From SIG607 sp045605385 (GTDB lineage: Bacteria; Bacillota; Clostridia; Oscillospirales; Acutalibacteraceae), in contig JAZUPW010000012.1 of assembly GCA_045605385.1 (NCBI GenBank), forward strand, positions 186,001-250,000: a DNA stretch of 64,000 nucleotides, written 5' to 3'. Within the stretch, counting starts at the first letter, position 1. Each line of letters begins with the position of its first letter. Position numbers and translations under genes: made by a program. This document shows positions 25,261 to 34,304 of the stretch, in pieces. A model generated the notes under the pieces. That model saw only the letters and a list, made by a program, of their open reading frames with translations. It did no database searches and was not told the DNA's origin.

Positions 25261-26616
25261 ATGCAAAAGAAGTTAAAAACTGTTTATGAATGTAAAAATT
25301 GCGGTGCGCAGAGTGCAAAATGGTCAGGCAGATGTACCTCTTGCGGTGAATGGAACACAATTGAAGAAACCGTTGTTATGCCCGTTGAACAAAAAAGCGT
25401 TGGGCTACCTAACAGTTGCGCGGTTAAAAGCCTTAAAGATATTTCTATGAATAATGAAAAGCGTATTTTTACGGGAATTAACGAACTTGACCGTGTGTTG
25501 GGCGGAGGAATTGTAAAAGGTTCTGTTGTTCTGCTTTGCGGTGACCCAGGTATAGGTAAATCAACCATTCTTTTGCAAATGAGCAAATGTTTAGATAATT
25601 CACTGAATCTCTTGTACGTTACGGGTGAAGAATCTGCTGTTCAAATTAAAATGCGTGCAGAACGGCTTGGTGTTAATAATACAAACCTATCTGTTATGAC
25701 TGAAACCGAAGTGCTAAATATTTGCGAATACATAAAAAGCGCTAAACCCGATTTTGTTATGATTGATTCTATACAGACAATGCAAATAAGTGATCTTTCT
25801 TCTTCGGCTGGCAGTGTTGTGCAAGTCAGAGAATGCACGAATTTACTACTTCGTTGCTGTAAAACTTTAAATATTCCAATATTTATTGTAGGCCACGTTA
25901 ATAAAGGCGGAGAAATTGCAGGACCAAAAGTGCTTGAACATATTGTAGATACCGTACTGTATTTTGAGGGCGAAAGAAATCAGACTTACCGTATTTTAAG
26001 GGCAATTAAAAACCGTTTTGGTTCAACAAATGAAATAGGTGTTTTTGAAATGAACGAAAACGGATTAAGCGAGGTTGTTAATCCGTCTGCTATGCTGTTA
26101 TCGGGCAGAGCAAAAGACGTTTCGGGAAGTTGTATTACTTGTGTTTTAGAAGGCAGCCGACCTATTCTTTCCGAAGTTCAGGCGCTTACAACTCAAACGG
26201 GGTTCGGCAACCCACGAAGAGTTTCAACAGGTTTTGATTTTAACCGACTAAACCTACTTTTAGCCATTCTTGAAAAACGCATTGGAATTAAATTTTCAAC
26301 TCACGATGCTTATATTAACGTTGTCGGCGGATTAAGATTAGACGAACCGTCGGCAGATTTAGCAGTAGCATTGTCGTTAGTTTCTGCTTTCAAAAATATT
26401 CCTATTGATGCCGATACAATTGTTTTTGGCGAAATAGGACTATCAGGAGAACTTCGTTCTGTTCCCAGAATTGAAGCGCGAATAAACGAAGCAGAACGCC
26501 TTGGCTTTAAAACCTGTATTTTACCGCGCAGTTCGGCACTACAAATTAAAGGCAAACATAATATAGAACTTTTAGGCGTAAACAGCCTTGCCGAAGCGAT
26601 AGCTCTTATAAACTAA
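25261..26616 (+). CDS. radA: DNA repair protein RadA
   Basis: RecA-like helicase that promotes branch migration in recombination. 451 aa: an N-terminal zinc finger (CKNCGAQSAKWSGRCTSC), Walker A GDPGIGKST at about 95-103, the RadA-specific KNRFGSTNEIG motif, and a C-terminal Lon-like domain ending in the usual VLPRSSA… region. AGGGAG lies before the ATG. It is in line with the amidase and ends at a shared terminator. Confidence 0.97.
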   Translation: MQKKLKTVYECKNCGAQSAKWSGRCTSCGEWNTIEETVVMPVEQKSVGLPNSCAVKSLKDISMNNEKRIFTGINELDRVLGGGIVKGSVVLLCGDPGIGKSTILLQMSKCLDNSLNLLYVTGEESAVQIKMRAERLGVNNTNLSVMTETEVLNICEYIKSAKPDFVMIDSIQTMQISDLSSSAGSVVQVRECTNLLLRCCKTLNIPIFIVGHVNKGGEIAGPKVLEHIVDTVLYFEGERNQTYRILRAIKNRFGSTNEIGVFEMNENGLSEVVNPSAMLLSGRAKDVSGSCITCVLEGSRPILSEVQALTTQTGFGNPRRVSTGFDFNRLNLLLAILEKRIGIKFSTHDAYINVVGGLRLDEPSADLAVALSLVSAFKNIPIDADTIVFGEIGLSGELRSVPRIEARINEAERLGFKTCILPRSSALQIKGKHNIELLGVNSLAEAIALIN

Positions 26617-26650
26617 AAAAGGAAACTGAATTATTCAGCTTCCTTTTTTT
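26615..26650. terminator. Bidirectional terminator between radA and the MFS gene
   Basis: AAAAAAGGAAACTGAA and TTCAGCTTCCTTTTTT form a long stem with one mismatch; T-runs in both directions. Confidence 0.88.
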
Positions 26651-27840
26651 TGTAATTTAAATTTCGGTAATGCAACGATAACTCCAATTACCATTAGCAA
26701 AAACCAAACGGCTATTAAGCCTTTCCAGCCTATTGTTGCCGTTGCATTTGCAAATATCTTTGATGAAATTGAAGCCGCCATATAGCTTAAAAAGTCAATA
26801 AATCCTGTTGCGCTTGAAACCATTCCCGTATCGTAAAGGCTTGGACAATAACGGCTGAACAGCATTGTGGCTGCGCAGTTACAAGCTATAATTGCCAGAA
26901 CTATAAATACTAAGTTGATTACCTGTACTTTTATAATAAATACTACTAAGAAACAAATCGCCGATGCTACAAAGGAAATAAGTATTGTTTTATCCATATC
27001 GCGTTTTAATCGTTCGTACATAAATACCGCAATAAAGGTTGCGCTTGAAATTGCAAACGACGAAACAGTAAATATCAGCGTAGAGGCTTTAGGAGTAAAT
27101 TCCAAATATTGTGAGAAGTACGTAGGCAACCAAAAAACCACTGTTGTTCTTACTATTCCCGTTAATATTGAAATAAATGAAAACTTTATTATTTGCCTTT
27201 TTATTAATACTTTAAAATCTGAACCTTTATTCTGCTTTGATGAAAACTTATTATAAGCAACAAAACCTTTATTTTCAAAAAGAGTAAAAACAATATAACA
27301 AATTATACCCATTGCAACAAGAATAACACTTGTTGAAGAAACAACGCTTTTCCAGATTAAATAACTTGCAAGCAGACCTGTAATAGGAGAAGCTAAAAAA
27401 GAAGAAAAAGTATACCCAAGACTGCAACGCGTTGCATAAACCAATTCAACGTTCTCGGAAACGGTTTTTGTCATAGGGCCGTAAATCATTGAAAGGGAAT
27501 ATCCCGCAAGTGCATATGAAATGAAGGTTACAGGCAAACAGTTAAATGAATTTCCAAAAATAAAATGGAAAATACCGGCTAAAATCAGCCCGAAACTTAT
27601 CATATATTTTCCTTTTATTTTATCGCCTAATTTTCCGTTGATTAACTGACCGAAAGCATACGTTATAAAAAATATTGAAGACAAAGTACCTACAGTTTCG
27701 TTGGTAACAACGCCACCTTCAATCATCTGTGGGGATATGGAGCCCAGTACGTTTCGTGCAATATAAACGGCAAGGTAAGAAAAAGAACAAAGTGTACCTA
27801 TTAAAAATGCTTTTTTTGCGTTATCTGAGATTTTAAACAT
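26635..27840 (-). CDS. MFS transporter, organophosphate:phosphate antiporter (OPA) type
   Basis: 401 aa with 12 hydrophobic segments. The N-terminal half has YLAVYIARNVLGSISPQM and GQLINGKLGDKIKGK, the helix 2-3 loop signature of MFS carriers. Overall layout resembles GlpT/UhpC-type OPA members; the transported compound cannot be inferred. ATG at 27840 is chosen over upstream TTG/GTG because GGTGA lies about 6 nt before it. No regulator or catabolic gene is next to it. Confidence 0.8.
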   Translation of the reverse strand: MFKISDNAKKAFLIGTLCSFSYLAVYIARNVLGSISPQMIEGGVVTNETVGTLSSIFFITYAFGQLINGKLGDKIKGKYMISFGLILAGIFHFIFGNSFNCLPVTFISYALAGYSLSMIYGPMTKTVSENVELVYATRCSLGYTFSSFLASPITGLLASYLIWKSVVSSTSVILVAMGIICYIVFTLFENKGFVAYNKFSSKQNKGSDFKVLIKRQIIKFSFISILTGIVRTTVVFWLPTYFSQYLEFTPKASTLIFTVSSFAISSATFIAVFMYERLKRDMDKTILISFVASAICFLVVFIIKVQVINLVFIVLAIIACNCAATMLFSRYCPSLYDTGMVSSATGFIDFLSYMAASISSKIFANATATIGWKGLIAVWFLLMVIGVIVALPKFKLQKKGS

Positions 27841-27925
27841 AAGTTTCACCAAAATTAAAAATTAACACAATGATTGTAGTACTTTTAATATTAAAAGAAA
27901 ATGCTTTAATTCAGTTAAAAAGATG

Positions 27926-29113
27926 TCATTTTTTAATATCTATTTTAACGGTATTATAAGAGTAATCAGAACCGCATGGGTTGGGTGACTTAAACGCAAG
28001 ATTATATAAGTCTGTAATATCGCTTTGTTTTTTGAAAACGTTTTCGGCAACACCGTTTAAAGATTGCGCTTGTTTTGAATTAATAATTATGGGCAGTGTG
28101 CTGTGTTTAGATATTTCTTTGACTAATTCTTCTCCGTTGTTATTAAAGCCGAGAACTCTTATATATGGTGGCAAAGCGGGGGAGTCGCTTTCAAAAATTC
28201 CAAGAGCGGCGTTTAATACAAGCCTTCTTATTCGACTTAAAGTGTAGCGTTTGGTTTTTAAAATTTCAAGAAGTTCATCAAAGCTTTTTGCTGATTGAAC
28301 TGCTTTATAGAATCTGTTTTCAATTCCTTCACTTAAATCAGGAAGCTTTTTAAAATCTTCTTCGTTCATACCACGTAATTTAAACAGAATTGCGTTATGA
28401 AGCCTTGAAAAATCTGAAATATCAGAATTGTGATACAACTCTAAAAGCTCTGCGGGGATAAATTTTTCAACGTCTTCTAAGCTGTTTTGACGTATTTGTT
28501 CGCGAATATACGTTGCACTTGCAAAAGTTTCGGTTGTAAGTGAAGAATCGTGCGAAGTTCCAATACGATTTACGGTATTGATTGTGGGATTAAAACCGAG
28601 ATTCAAGCAAGCGCGTATATATTCAATTGCTAAAATATTATTTCCGTCTTTAAGCATATCCTCGCTTATATTGAATTTGCTTTTAATTATCTCTTCACGG
28701 ATTGTTGCAAAGGTTTTGTTGGTATTAAGACGATTTTTTATTTCCTCTTTAAATTCAACAGAGTTGAGATAATAGGCGATATCATTTATTAGTGATAAAT
28801 TATCATCTTGAACGCCGAAAGTTAGTGAATTAACTATGTTTGTTGACTTTAACAGAAAAACGCTGGCAAGCGCAAATTTTTCAGCGCCAGACATAGACCA
28901 AACGGTAGGTAGTTCAATGACTAAATCAGCACCGCAAATCAGCGCCGCTTTGGTTCGTGTTGATTTATTGTAAATAGCACAATCACCGCGTTGTACAAAA
29001 TCGCTGCTTAAAACAACAACTACTTTATCGCCTTTTTCTTTAGCAGTCTCGATTAAGTATTTGTGACCGTTATGAAGCGGATTGAATTCAGCAATTATAC
29101 CCGTAACTGACAT
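27926..29113 (-). CDS. tmcAL: tRNA(Met) cytidine acetate ligase TmcAL
   Basis: Uses acetate and ATP to form N4-acetylcytidine at the wobble position of elongator tRNA-Met (known for Bacillus TmcAL, formerly YlbM). 395 aa. The nucleotidyltransferase signature GIIAEFNPLHNGHKYL with its HxGH-type motif is at the start; ELPTVWSMSGAEKFALASV and IGTSHDS follow. Acetate use and the neighbouring ackA (opposite strand) may be coincidence. Confidence 0.92.
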   Translation of the reverse strand: MSVTGIIAEFNPLHNGHKYLIETAKEKGDKVVVVLSSDFVQRGDCAIYNKSTRTKAALICGADLVIELPTVWSMSGAEKFALASVFLLKSTNIVNSLTFGVQDDNLSLINDIAYYLNSVEFKEEIKNRLNTNKTFATIREEIIKSKFNISEDMLKDGNNILAIEYIRACLNLGFNPTINTVNRIGTSHDSSLTTETFASATYIREQIRQNSLEDVEKFIPAELLELYHNSDISDFSRLHNAILFKLRGMNEEDFKKLPDLSEGIENRFYKAVQSAKSFDELLEILKTKRYTLSRIRRLVLNAALGIFESDSPALPPYIRVLGFNNNGEELVKEISKHSTLPIIINSKQAQSLNGVAENVFKKQSDITDLYNLAFKSPNPCGSDYSYNTVKIDIKK

Positions 29114-29258
29114 ATTTCACCATCCAACGAAAATTATACTTGAAATTATACAATTTATCTATTATTATATATTAGATAGATTATGTGTTGATTTTATCAC
29201 ACTTTATTTTTTTTATCAACACAAAAAATTGCCAATCAGGCGGAATGGAGATTAAGTT

Positions 29259-30449
29259 ATGAAAATTTTTGTAGTAAATGCAGGAAGTTCTTCTCTTAAG
29301 TATCAGCTTATTGATATGGAAACCGAAAGTGTTCTTGCGAAGGGTATTTGTGAAAGAATAGGTGTTAGCGGCGCTATTACTCATAAGGCTGCTGACGGTC
29401 GCGTTTATTCTAATGAAACCGATATGCCTACACATACAGAAGCATTTGAGGCAGTTGTTTATGCTATGACCAAGAGTGACGCGAAGGTTATTGACTCTTT
29501 TGATGAAATTTCTGCTATTGGTCACAGAATAGTACAGGGCGGCGCTGTTTTCTCTGGTTCTTGCCTTGTTACTCCCGACGTTATTGATAAAATTGAAGAA
29601 TTGGGTGTTATGGCTCCGCTTCATAACCCTGCGCACGTTCTTGCTATTCGCGCTTGTATTAAAACGTTTGGCGATAAGATTCCGCAGGCAGTTGTATTTG
29701 ATACATCTTTCCACCAGACAATGGAAAAGGAAGTTTATATGTATGCGCTTCCTTATGAATATTATGAAAAATACGGTATTCGTAAATACGGTGCTCATGG
29801 TACTTCCCACAAGTTTGTAAGCGAACGCGTTGCTGATATTAAGGGTGGCGCTGACGGCCTTAAGGTTATTGTTTGCCATATTGGTAACGGCGCTTCTATT
29901 ACTGCTGTAAAAGACGGTAAGTGTTTTGACACTTCTATGGGCTTTACTCCTCTTGATGGCTTTATGATGGGTACACGCAGCGGTACTGTTGATCCTTCTG
30001 CTCTTACATATATTGCTGAAAAAGAGGGTATGAATGCTGCAGACGTAAATAAGATGTGCAATCATAAATCGGGTATGCTTGGTATTTCTGGCGTTTCAAA
30101 CGATAACCGTGATGTATGCGCTGCTGCTGAAGCAGGTAATGAAAGAGCAAAACTTGCCGTTGATATGCAGCGTTATCAGATACTTAAATACGTTGGTTCT
30201 TACGTTGCTGCTATGAACGGTGTAGATGCAATTGCTTTTACAGCAGGTATAGGCGAAAACGATCCTGATCTTCGCGAATATGTTTGCGCTAACCTTGGTT
30301 ATCTTGGTATTAAGATTGATGATGCTAAGAACCATATCCGCGGTGAAGAGGTTAAGATTTCTACCGAAGATTCCAAGGTAGATGTTTATGTAATTCCCAC
30401 CAATGAAGAATTGGCAATTGCACGCGATACTTTGGCACTTATTTCTTAA
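29259..30449 (+). CDS. ackA: Acetate kinase
   Basis: Makes ATP from acetyl phosphate at the end of fermentation. 396 aa. The start MKIFVVNAGSSSLKYQLID is the signature; GHRIVQGG, AVFDTSFHQTM and CHIGNGAS (phosphate-binding and catalytic His) follow, with GIGENDPDLRE near the end. GGAG lies before the ATG. No pta gene is adjacent in this window; galK follows 30 bp later. Confidence 0.98.
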   Translation: MKIFVVNAGSSSLKYQLIDMETESVLAKGICERIGVSGAITHKAADGRVYSNETDMPTHTEAFEAVVYAMTKSDAKVIDSFDEISAIGHRIVQGGAVFSGSCLVTPDVIDKIEELGVMAPLHNPAHVLAIRACIKTFGDKIPQAVVFDTSFHQTMEKEVYMYALPYEYYEKYGIRKYGAHGTSHKFVSERVADIKGGADGLKVIVCHIGNGASITAVKDGKCFDTSMGFTPLDGFMMGTRSGTVDPSALTYIAEKEGMNAADVNKMCNHKSGMLGISGVSNDNRDVCAAAEAGNERAKLAVDMQRYQILKYVGSYVAAMNGVDAIAFTAGIGENDPDLREYVCANLGYLGIKIDDAKNHIRGEEVKISTEDSKVDVYVIPTNEELAIARDTLALIS

Positions 30450-30479
30450 AGTTATACGTTTGTTTGAAAGGGTTTTACT

Positions 30480-31754
30480 ATGAACTTATGTGAATTAAAA
30501 AAGGCATTAGAAAGCGGTAGTTTCAATAATACGTTTTCTAATATGTATCAGGATACTGGCATTGCCGTTAAGCGCTATATAAAGGCTGTTGATGAATTTT
30601 CGGCACTTTTCGGTAATGAAGACGGCGTGAGACTTTTTTCTGCGCCCGGTAGAACTGAAGTCGGCGGTAATCATACCGATCATCAGCATGGCAGAGTATT
30701 AGCAGGCAGTGTTGACCTTGACGTTATTGCTGTTGTTCGTGCTAAAGAAGATAATATAATTCGTATAAAATCTGAAGGTTATGATCTTATAGAAATGGAT
30801 CTTTTAAACCTTGAAATGAATGATGCCGAAGTAGGAAAAACCGAAGCGCTTATTCGCGGTTGCTGTGCTTTTTTTAAGGCTAACGGTTATAATATCGGCG
30901 GTTTTGAAGCCTATGCTACTTCTAACGTTTTGCGTGGTTCAGGCCTTTCTTCTTCCGCTGCATTTGAAGTTTTAATTTGCAGTATTTTAAACGGTTTATA
31001 CAACGAAAACAAAGTTGACAGCGTTGATATCGCAAAGATTTCACAGAAAGCTGAACGTGATTATTTTGGTAAACCTTGCGGTCTTTTAGACCAAATGGCT
31101 TGCTCGCAGGGCGGTTTTACTGCAATTGATTTTGCAGATCCCACCAAACCTATTGTTGAAAGAATTAATTTTGATATAGCGGCAAAAGGTTATGTGCTTT
31201 GCGTTGTTGATACCCATGGAGATCACGCTGATCTTACGGGCGACTATGCAGATATAACCGTTGAATGTCGTGAAATCAGCCGTTATTTCGGCAAAGATTT
31301 CTTAAGAGAAGTTGATGTCCCTGCTTTCTATTCCGAACTTGCTAATTTAAGAGAAAAATTTGGTGACCGCGCCGTTCTTCGCGCAATTCATTTCTTTAAT
31401 GAAGATAATCGCGCAGAGGAAGAAAAAATTGCCCTTAAACAAGATAATTTTGAACACTTCTTGGATCTTGTTAACGAGTCGGGAGATTCTTCGTATAAAT
31501 ATTTGCAGAACGTATATTCAACGTCAAATGTTAAAAGTCAGGGCTTGTGCCTTGCTTTGGCTCTTACTGAAATGTTCTTAAAAGGACAAGGCGCTTGCCG
31601 TGTTCACGGCGGTGGGTTTGCGGGAACTATTCAATGTTATATTCCTGCTGACATTATTGATGAATACCGCATAATGATTGACAGCGTTTTCGGAAAGGGA
31701 AGTTGTTGCGTACTTTCTATAAGAAGCGTTGGCGGTTGTGAAATTACCCTTTGA
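30480..31754 (+). CDS. galK: Galactokinase
   Basis: Phosphorylates galactose at C1 (GHMP family). 424 aa, slightly longer than the usual 390 because of an N-terminal extension of about 40 residues. Signatures: GRTEVGGNHTDHQHG (galactose binding), GSGLSSSAAFEV (phosphate loop) and GGGFAGTIQCYI. It is apparently co-transcribed with ackA and has AAAGGG upstream; no galT or galE is near. Confidence 0.93.
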   Translation: MNLCELKKALESGSFNNTFSNMYQDTGIAVKRYIKAVDEFSALFGNEDGVRLFSAPGRTEVGGNHTDHQHGRVLAGSVDLDVIAVVRAKEDNIIRIKSEGYDLIEMDLLNLEMNDAEVGKTEALIRGCCAFFKANGYNIGGFEAYATSNVLRGSGLSSSAAFEVLICSILNGLYNENKVDSVDIAKISQKAERDYFGKPCGLLDQMACSQGGFTAIDFADPTKPIVERINFDIAAKGYVLCVVDTHGDHADLTGDYADITVECREISRYFGKDFLREVDVPAFYSELANLREKFGDRAVLRAIHFFNEDNRAEEEKIALKQDNFEHFLDLVNESGDSSYKYLQNVYSTSNVKSQGLCLALALTEMFLKGQGACRVHGGGFAGTIQCYIPADIIDEYRIMIDSVFGKGSCCVLSIRSVGGCEITL

Positions 31755-31761
31755 TTAATTC

Positions 31762-31795
31762 GATAACACCGGATAACCGGTGTTATCTTTTTTTG
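31762..31795 (+). terminator. Terminator after ackA-galK
   Basis: GATAACACCGG / CCGGTGTTATC, 11-bp perfect stem with loop ATAA, followed by seven T. Confidence 0.95.
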
Positions 31796-31885
31796 CTTAC
31801 ATTATTTTGTAGAAATATATAATATTTTGTTGCTACAATCGCATATTTGGTAAATAATGGCATTTATGCGATAAAAACTCTGTTA

Positions 31886-31943
31886 ATTGACAAAAAATAT
31901 AGCGAAAATATGTTGAAATTTTTAGAAATTAGTGATAGAATAT
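31886..31943 (+). promoter_or_regulatory. Putative 0A box and sigma-H-type promoter of spo0A
   Basis: ATTGACAAA at 31886-31894 matches the reverse complement of the Spo0A box TTTGTCRAA in 8 of 9 positions. Downstream GTTGAAATT (31912-31920), a 14-nt spacer and ATAGAATAT (31935-31943) resemble a sigma-H promoter (RNAGGAWWW, RNNGAATWW). Together they suggest autoregulation, as known for other spo0A genes. This is a by-eye match only. Confidence 0.4.
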
Positions 31944-31973
31944 GATTACCAAAATTTAGGAGGTCATATTCAA

Positions 31974-32744
31974 ATGAAAACAATGTACAAAGTGTTATTA
32001 GCAGATAATTCAACAGAATTCGGTAAATCGTGTGTAGAATTACTTAAGGAAAAGGGAATGGAGGTAATTGTTTGTTCAAAAGATGGGAAAGAACTTTTGG
32101 AAAATATTACCATTTCAAAACCCGATGTAGTTATTGCAGATTTATTTATGCCTAACCTAGACTTAATAGGAGTAGCTCAAACAGTAAAGAATTCAACAGT
32201 TTTTCAACCGTTGTTTATCGGTCTTTCAGCAAGTAACAATGCAATTCTTGAAAAAGAAATGCTTAATTGCGGAATTGCGTATTTACTAATTAAACCTATA
32301 GATATTGGTTTGCTGTGTGACAGAATTATTCAACTTATGTCGTGGAAAGTTATTAGTAATCCTTCAAAAGAAATAAACTTCATTAATGATACGCAACTTG
32401 AACTAATGGTAACCGAAATTATACACGAAATTGGCGTACCTGCTCATATAAAAGGTTATCATTATTTAAGACATTCAATAATTATGGTTATAAAAGATGC
32501 AAAAGTAATTAATGCTGTTACTAAACTGCTTTATCCGTCTGTCGCCAAATATTTCAATACAACATCCTCACGTGTTGAAAGAGCAATCAGACATGCAATT
32601 GAAGTTGCTTGGGACAGAGGAAATATAGACGTTTTGAATTCATATTTCGGTTACACAATTCAAAACGAAAGAGGAAAGCCTACTAACAGTGAATTTATTG
32701 CAATGATTGCTGATAAATTGCGCTTACAATTAAAAGCTGGATAA
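31974..32744 (+). CDS. spo0A: Sporulation master response regulator Spo0A
   Basis: Phosphorylation-dependent transcription factor that starts sporulation. 256 aa from the ATG at 31974, which has AGGAGG 10 nt upstream; the longer frame from 31932 does not. Receiver domain 1-125 with Asp56 as phosphoacceptor (VIADLFMP), Ser85 and Lys107 (LIKPID). The acidic Mg-binding pair is D11-N12 rather than the usual Asp-Asp. The effector domain has the near-invariant SSRVERAIRHAIEVAW recognition helix. No spoIVB lies directly upstream, unlike Bacillus. Confidence 0.95.
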   Translation: MKTMYKVLLADNSTEFGKSCVELLKEKGMEVIVCSKDGKELLENITISKPDVVIADLFMPNLDLIGVAQTVKNSTVFQPLFIGLSASNNAILEKEMLNCGIAYLLIKPIDIGLLCDRIIQLMSWKVISNPSKEINFINDTQLELMVTEIIHEIGVPAHIKGYHYLRHSIIMVIKDAKVINAVTKLLYPSVAKYFNTTSSRVERAIRHAIEVAWDRGNIDVLNSYFGYTIQNERGKPTNSEFIAMIADKLRLQLKAG

Positions 32745-32746
32745 AT

Positions 32747-32777
32747 AAAAAAAGACCTTATTTAAGGTCTTTTTTTG
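32747..32777. terminator. Bidirectional terminator between spo0A and znuB
   Basis: AAAAAAAGACCTTA / TAAGGTCTTTTTTT perfect 14-bp stem, 2-nt centre. Confidence 0.93.
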
Positions 32778-33588
32778 TAATATTAAGTTTTGAAATTAAG
32801 CAACAAATTATTAAGGTTGCCAAAGATACAATAACGATTGTTGAACCTGTTGGCGATGATATTAAATAAGATAAAATCAATCCTACACAGAAATTTATTA
32901 CTGAAATAATCGCTGAAGCCAAAACAACGCCTTTAAAAGTTTTACAAATACGCATCGCAGAAATAGGTGAAAAAATAATTAAACTTGAAATAAGTAAAGT
33001 ACCCATTAGTCGCATACCTACAACAATTGTTAATGCAGTTAGAATAGCAATCAAAGTGTTTAAAAAGTTAACAGGAATTCCTGTGGCTTTTGCAAATGCT
33101 TCATCAAAGGTAACAGCAAAAATTTTATGGTAAAAAAGTATAAATAATAAAATTACAATTACCGAAAGAACAATACAAAAATATGTATCAAAGGTACTAA
33201 TTGATAATATACTGCCGAATAAATAATTAGACAAATCGGTATTTGAACCTGATTTTGATACAATAAATACGCCAATTGCAAGAGAAGAAGTTGCTATAAT
33301 TGCTATGGCAGAATCGCCCTTGAGTTTGCCGCTTTGACTGATTCTAAGTAATAAAATTGCCGATACAATAACAATAGGAATTGAAAAAAGTAAGGGCGTG
33401 ACGTTTAACGCGGCAGATATTGCTAAGGCACCGAAAGTAATGTGAGAAAGACCGTCACCTATCATTGAATATCTTTTTAACACAAGGCTGACACCTAATA
33501 ATGCGGAGCAAAGGGAAACAAGTATTCCCACCACAATTGCTTTTTGTAAAAAAGGATATGTGAAAAATTCAACTAACTGATTAATCAT
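32758..33588 (-). CDS. znuB: Metal ABC transporter permease, ZnuB/ABC-3 family
   Basis: Integral membrane subunit of a zinc- or manganese-type importer. 276 aa with eight or nine hydrophobic helices; family motifs are SLVLKRYSMIGDGLSH near the N-terminus and GMRLMGTLLISSLIIFSP later. 9 bp downstream of the ATPase gene. Zinc versus manganese cannot be fixed by the permease alone; the zinc-site lipoprotein upstream points to zinc. Confidence 0.9.
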   Translation of the reverse strand: MINQLVEFFTYPFLQKAIVVGILVSLCSALLGVSLVLKRYSMIGDGLSHITFGALAISAALNVTPLLFSIPIVIVSAILLLRISQSGKLKGDSAIAIIATSSLAIGVFIVSKSGSNTDLSNYLFGSILSISTFDTYFCIVLSVIVILLFILFYHKIFAVTFDEAFAKATGIPVNFLNTLIAILTALTIVVGMRLMGTLLISSLIIFSPISAMRICKTFKGVVLASAIISVINFCVGLILSYLISSPTGSTIVIVSLATLIICCLISKLNITKKDLK

Positions 33589-33597
33589 TTTTTACTC

Positions 33598-34293
33598 CTA
33601 AGACATAAAACTTCTATATTCTTCGCTGTTTAAGTAATCTTCGGTAGTACCGTAAAAATATCCGTTTTTCTTTAAATGAAGAATATGAGTGGCATTTTTT
33701 AAAGCATTTTCAATATTGTGTGATACCATTATAACTGTTATTCGGTATTCTTTATTAAGTTTATCAATAATACGGTTAAATTCAGCAGAAACAATTGGGT
33801 CTAATCCTGTTGTGGGTTCATCTAAAAGCAATGCTTTGCTACTTGCGCATAGCGAACGCGCAAGTAAAACACGTTGTTGCTGTCCGCCGGAAAGTTCCTG
33901 ATAACTTTTGTTTTTTAAATGTTCAATATTCATCAGTTCCATATTGTGCTTGGCTTTCTTTTTTTGCTTAGCCGTGTAGAAAGGTTTTAAACCGCTTTTA
34001 TTTAAGCAACCTGAAAGCACAATTTCGTTAACACCGGCGGGGAAGTCGCGTTGTATATCGCTTTGCTGCGGCAGGTAGCCTATTTCGTTTTGTTTAAGTT
34101 CAGGACAATATTCAACAGTTCCGTTAATGGGTTTTTTTAACTTTAAAAGGCACTTAATAAGTGTGCTTTTTCCAACACCGTTTTCGCCCACAATATAGAC
34201 AAACGAACCGTTATCAATTGAAAAGTCAATGTTAGATAGCACAACTTTGTTGTCGTATCCTATTGTTAATTTTTTACATTCAATTAATTTCAT
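33598..34293 (-). CDS. znuC: Metal ABC transporter ATP-binding protein, ZnuC type
   Basis: 231 aa. Walker A GENGVGKSTLIK, signature LSGGQQQRVLLARSL, Walker B ALLLDEPTTGLDP, and His of the switch in VMVSHNIENAL. The ATG at 34293 is preferred (AAAGGTG 7 nt upstream); the open frame runs further up to 34326, overlapping the lipoprotein gene. It is between the lipoprotein and the permease. Confidence 0.92.
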   Translation of the reverse strand: MKLIECKKLTIGYDNKVVLSNIDFSIDNGSFVYIVGENGVGKSTLIKCLLKLKKPINGTVEYCPELKQNEIGYLPQQSDIQRDFPAGVNEIVLSGCLNKSGLKPFYTAKQKKKAKHNMELMNIEHLKNKSYQELSGGQQQRVLLARSLCASSKALLLDEPTTGLDPIVSAEFNRIIDKLNKEYRITVIMVSHNIENALKNATHILHLKKNGYFYGTTEDYLNSEEYRSFMS

Positions 34294-34304
34294 AATAAAC
34301 ACCT

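Noticed and set aside
29181..30065. 294-codon open frame antisense to ackA
   Set aside because: It mirrors the ackA codon structure, has no ribosome-binding site or recognisable domain, and lies fully inside a certain gene.
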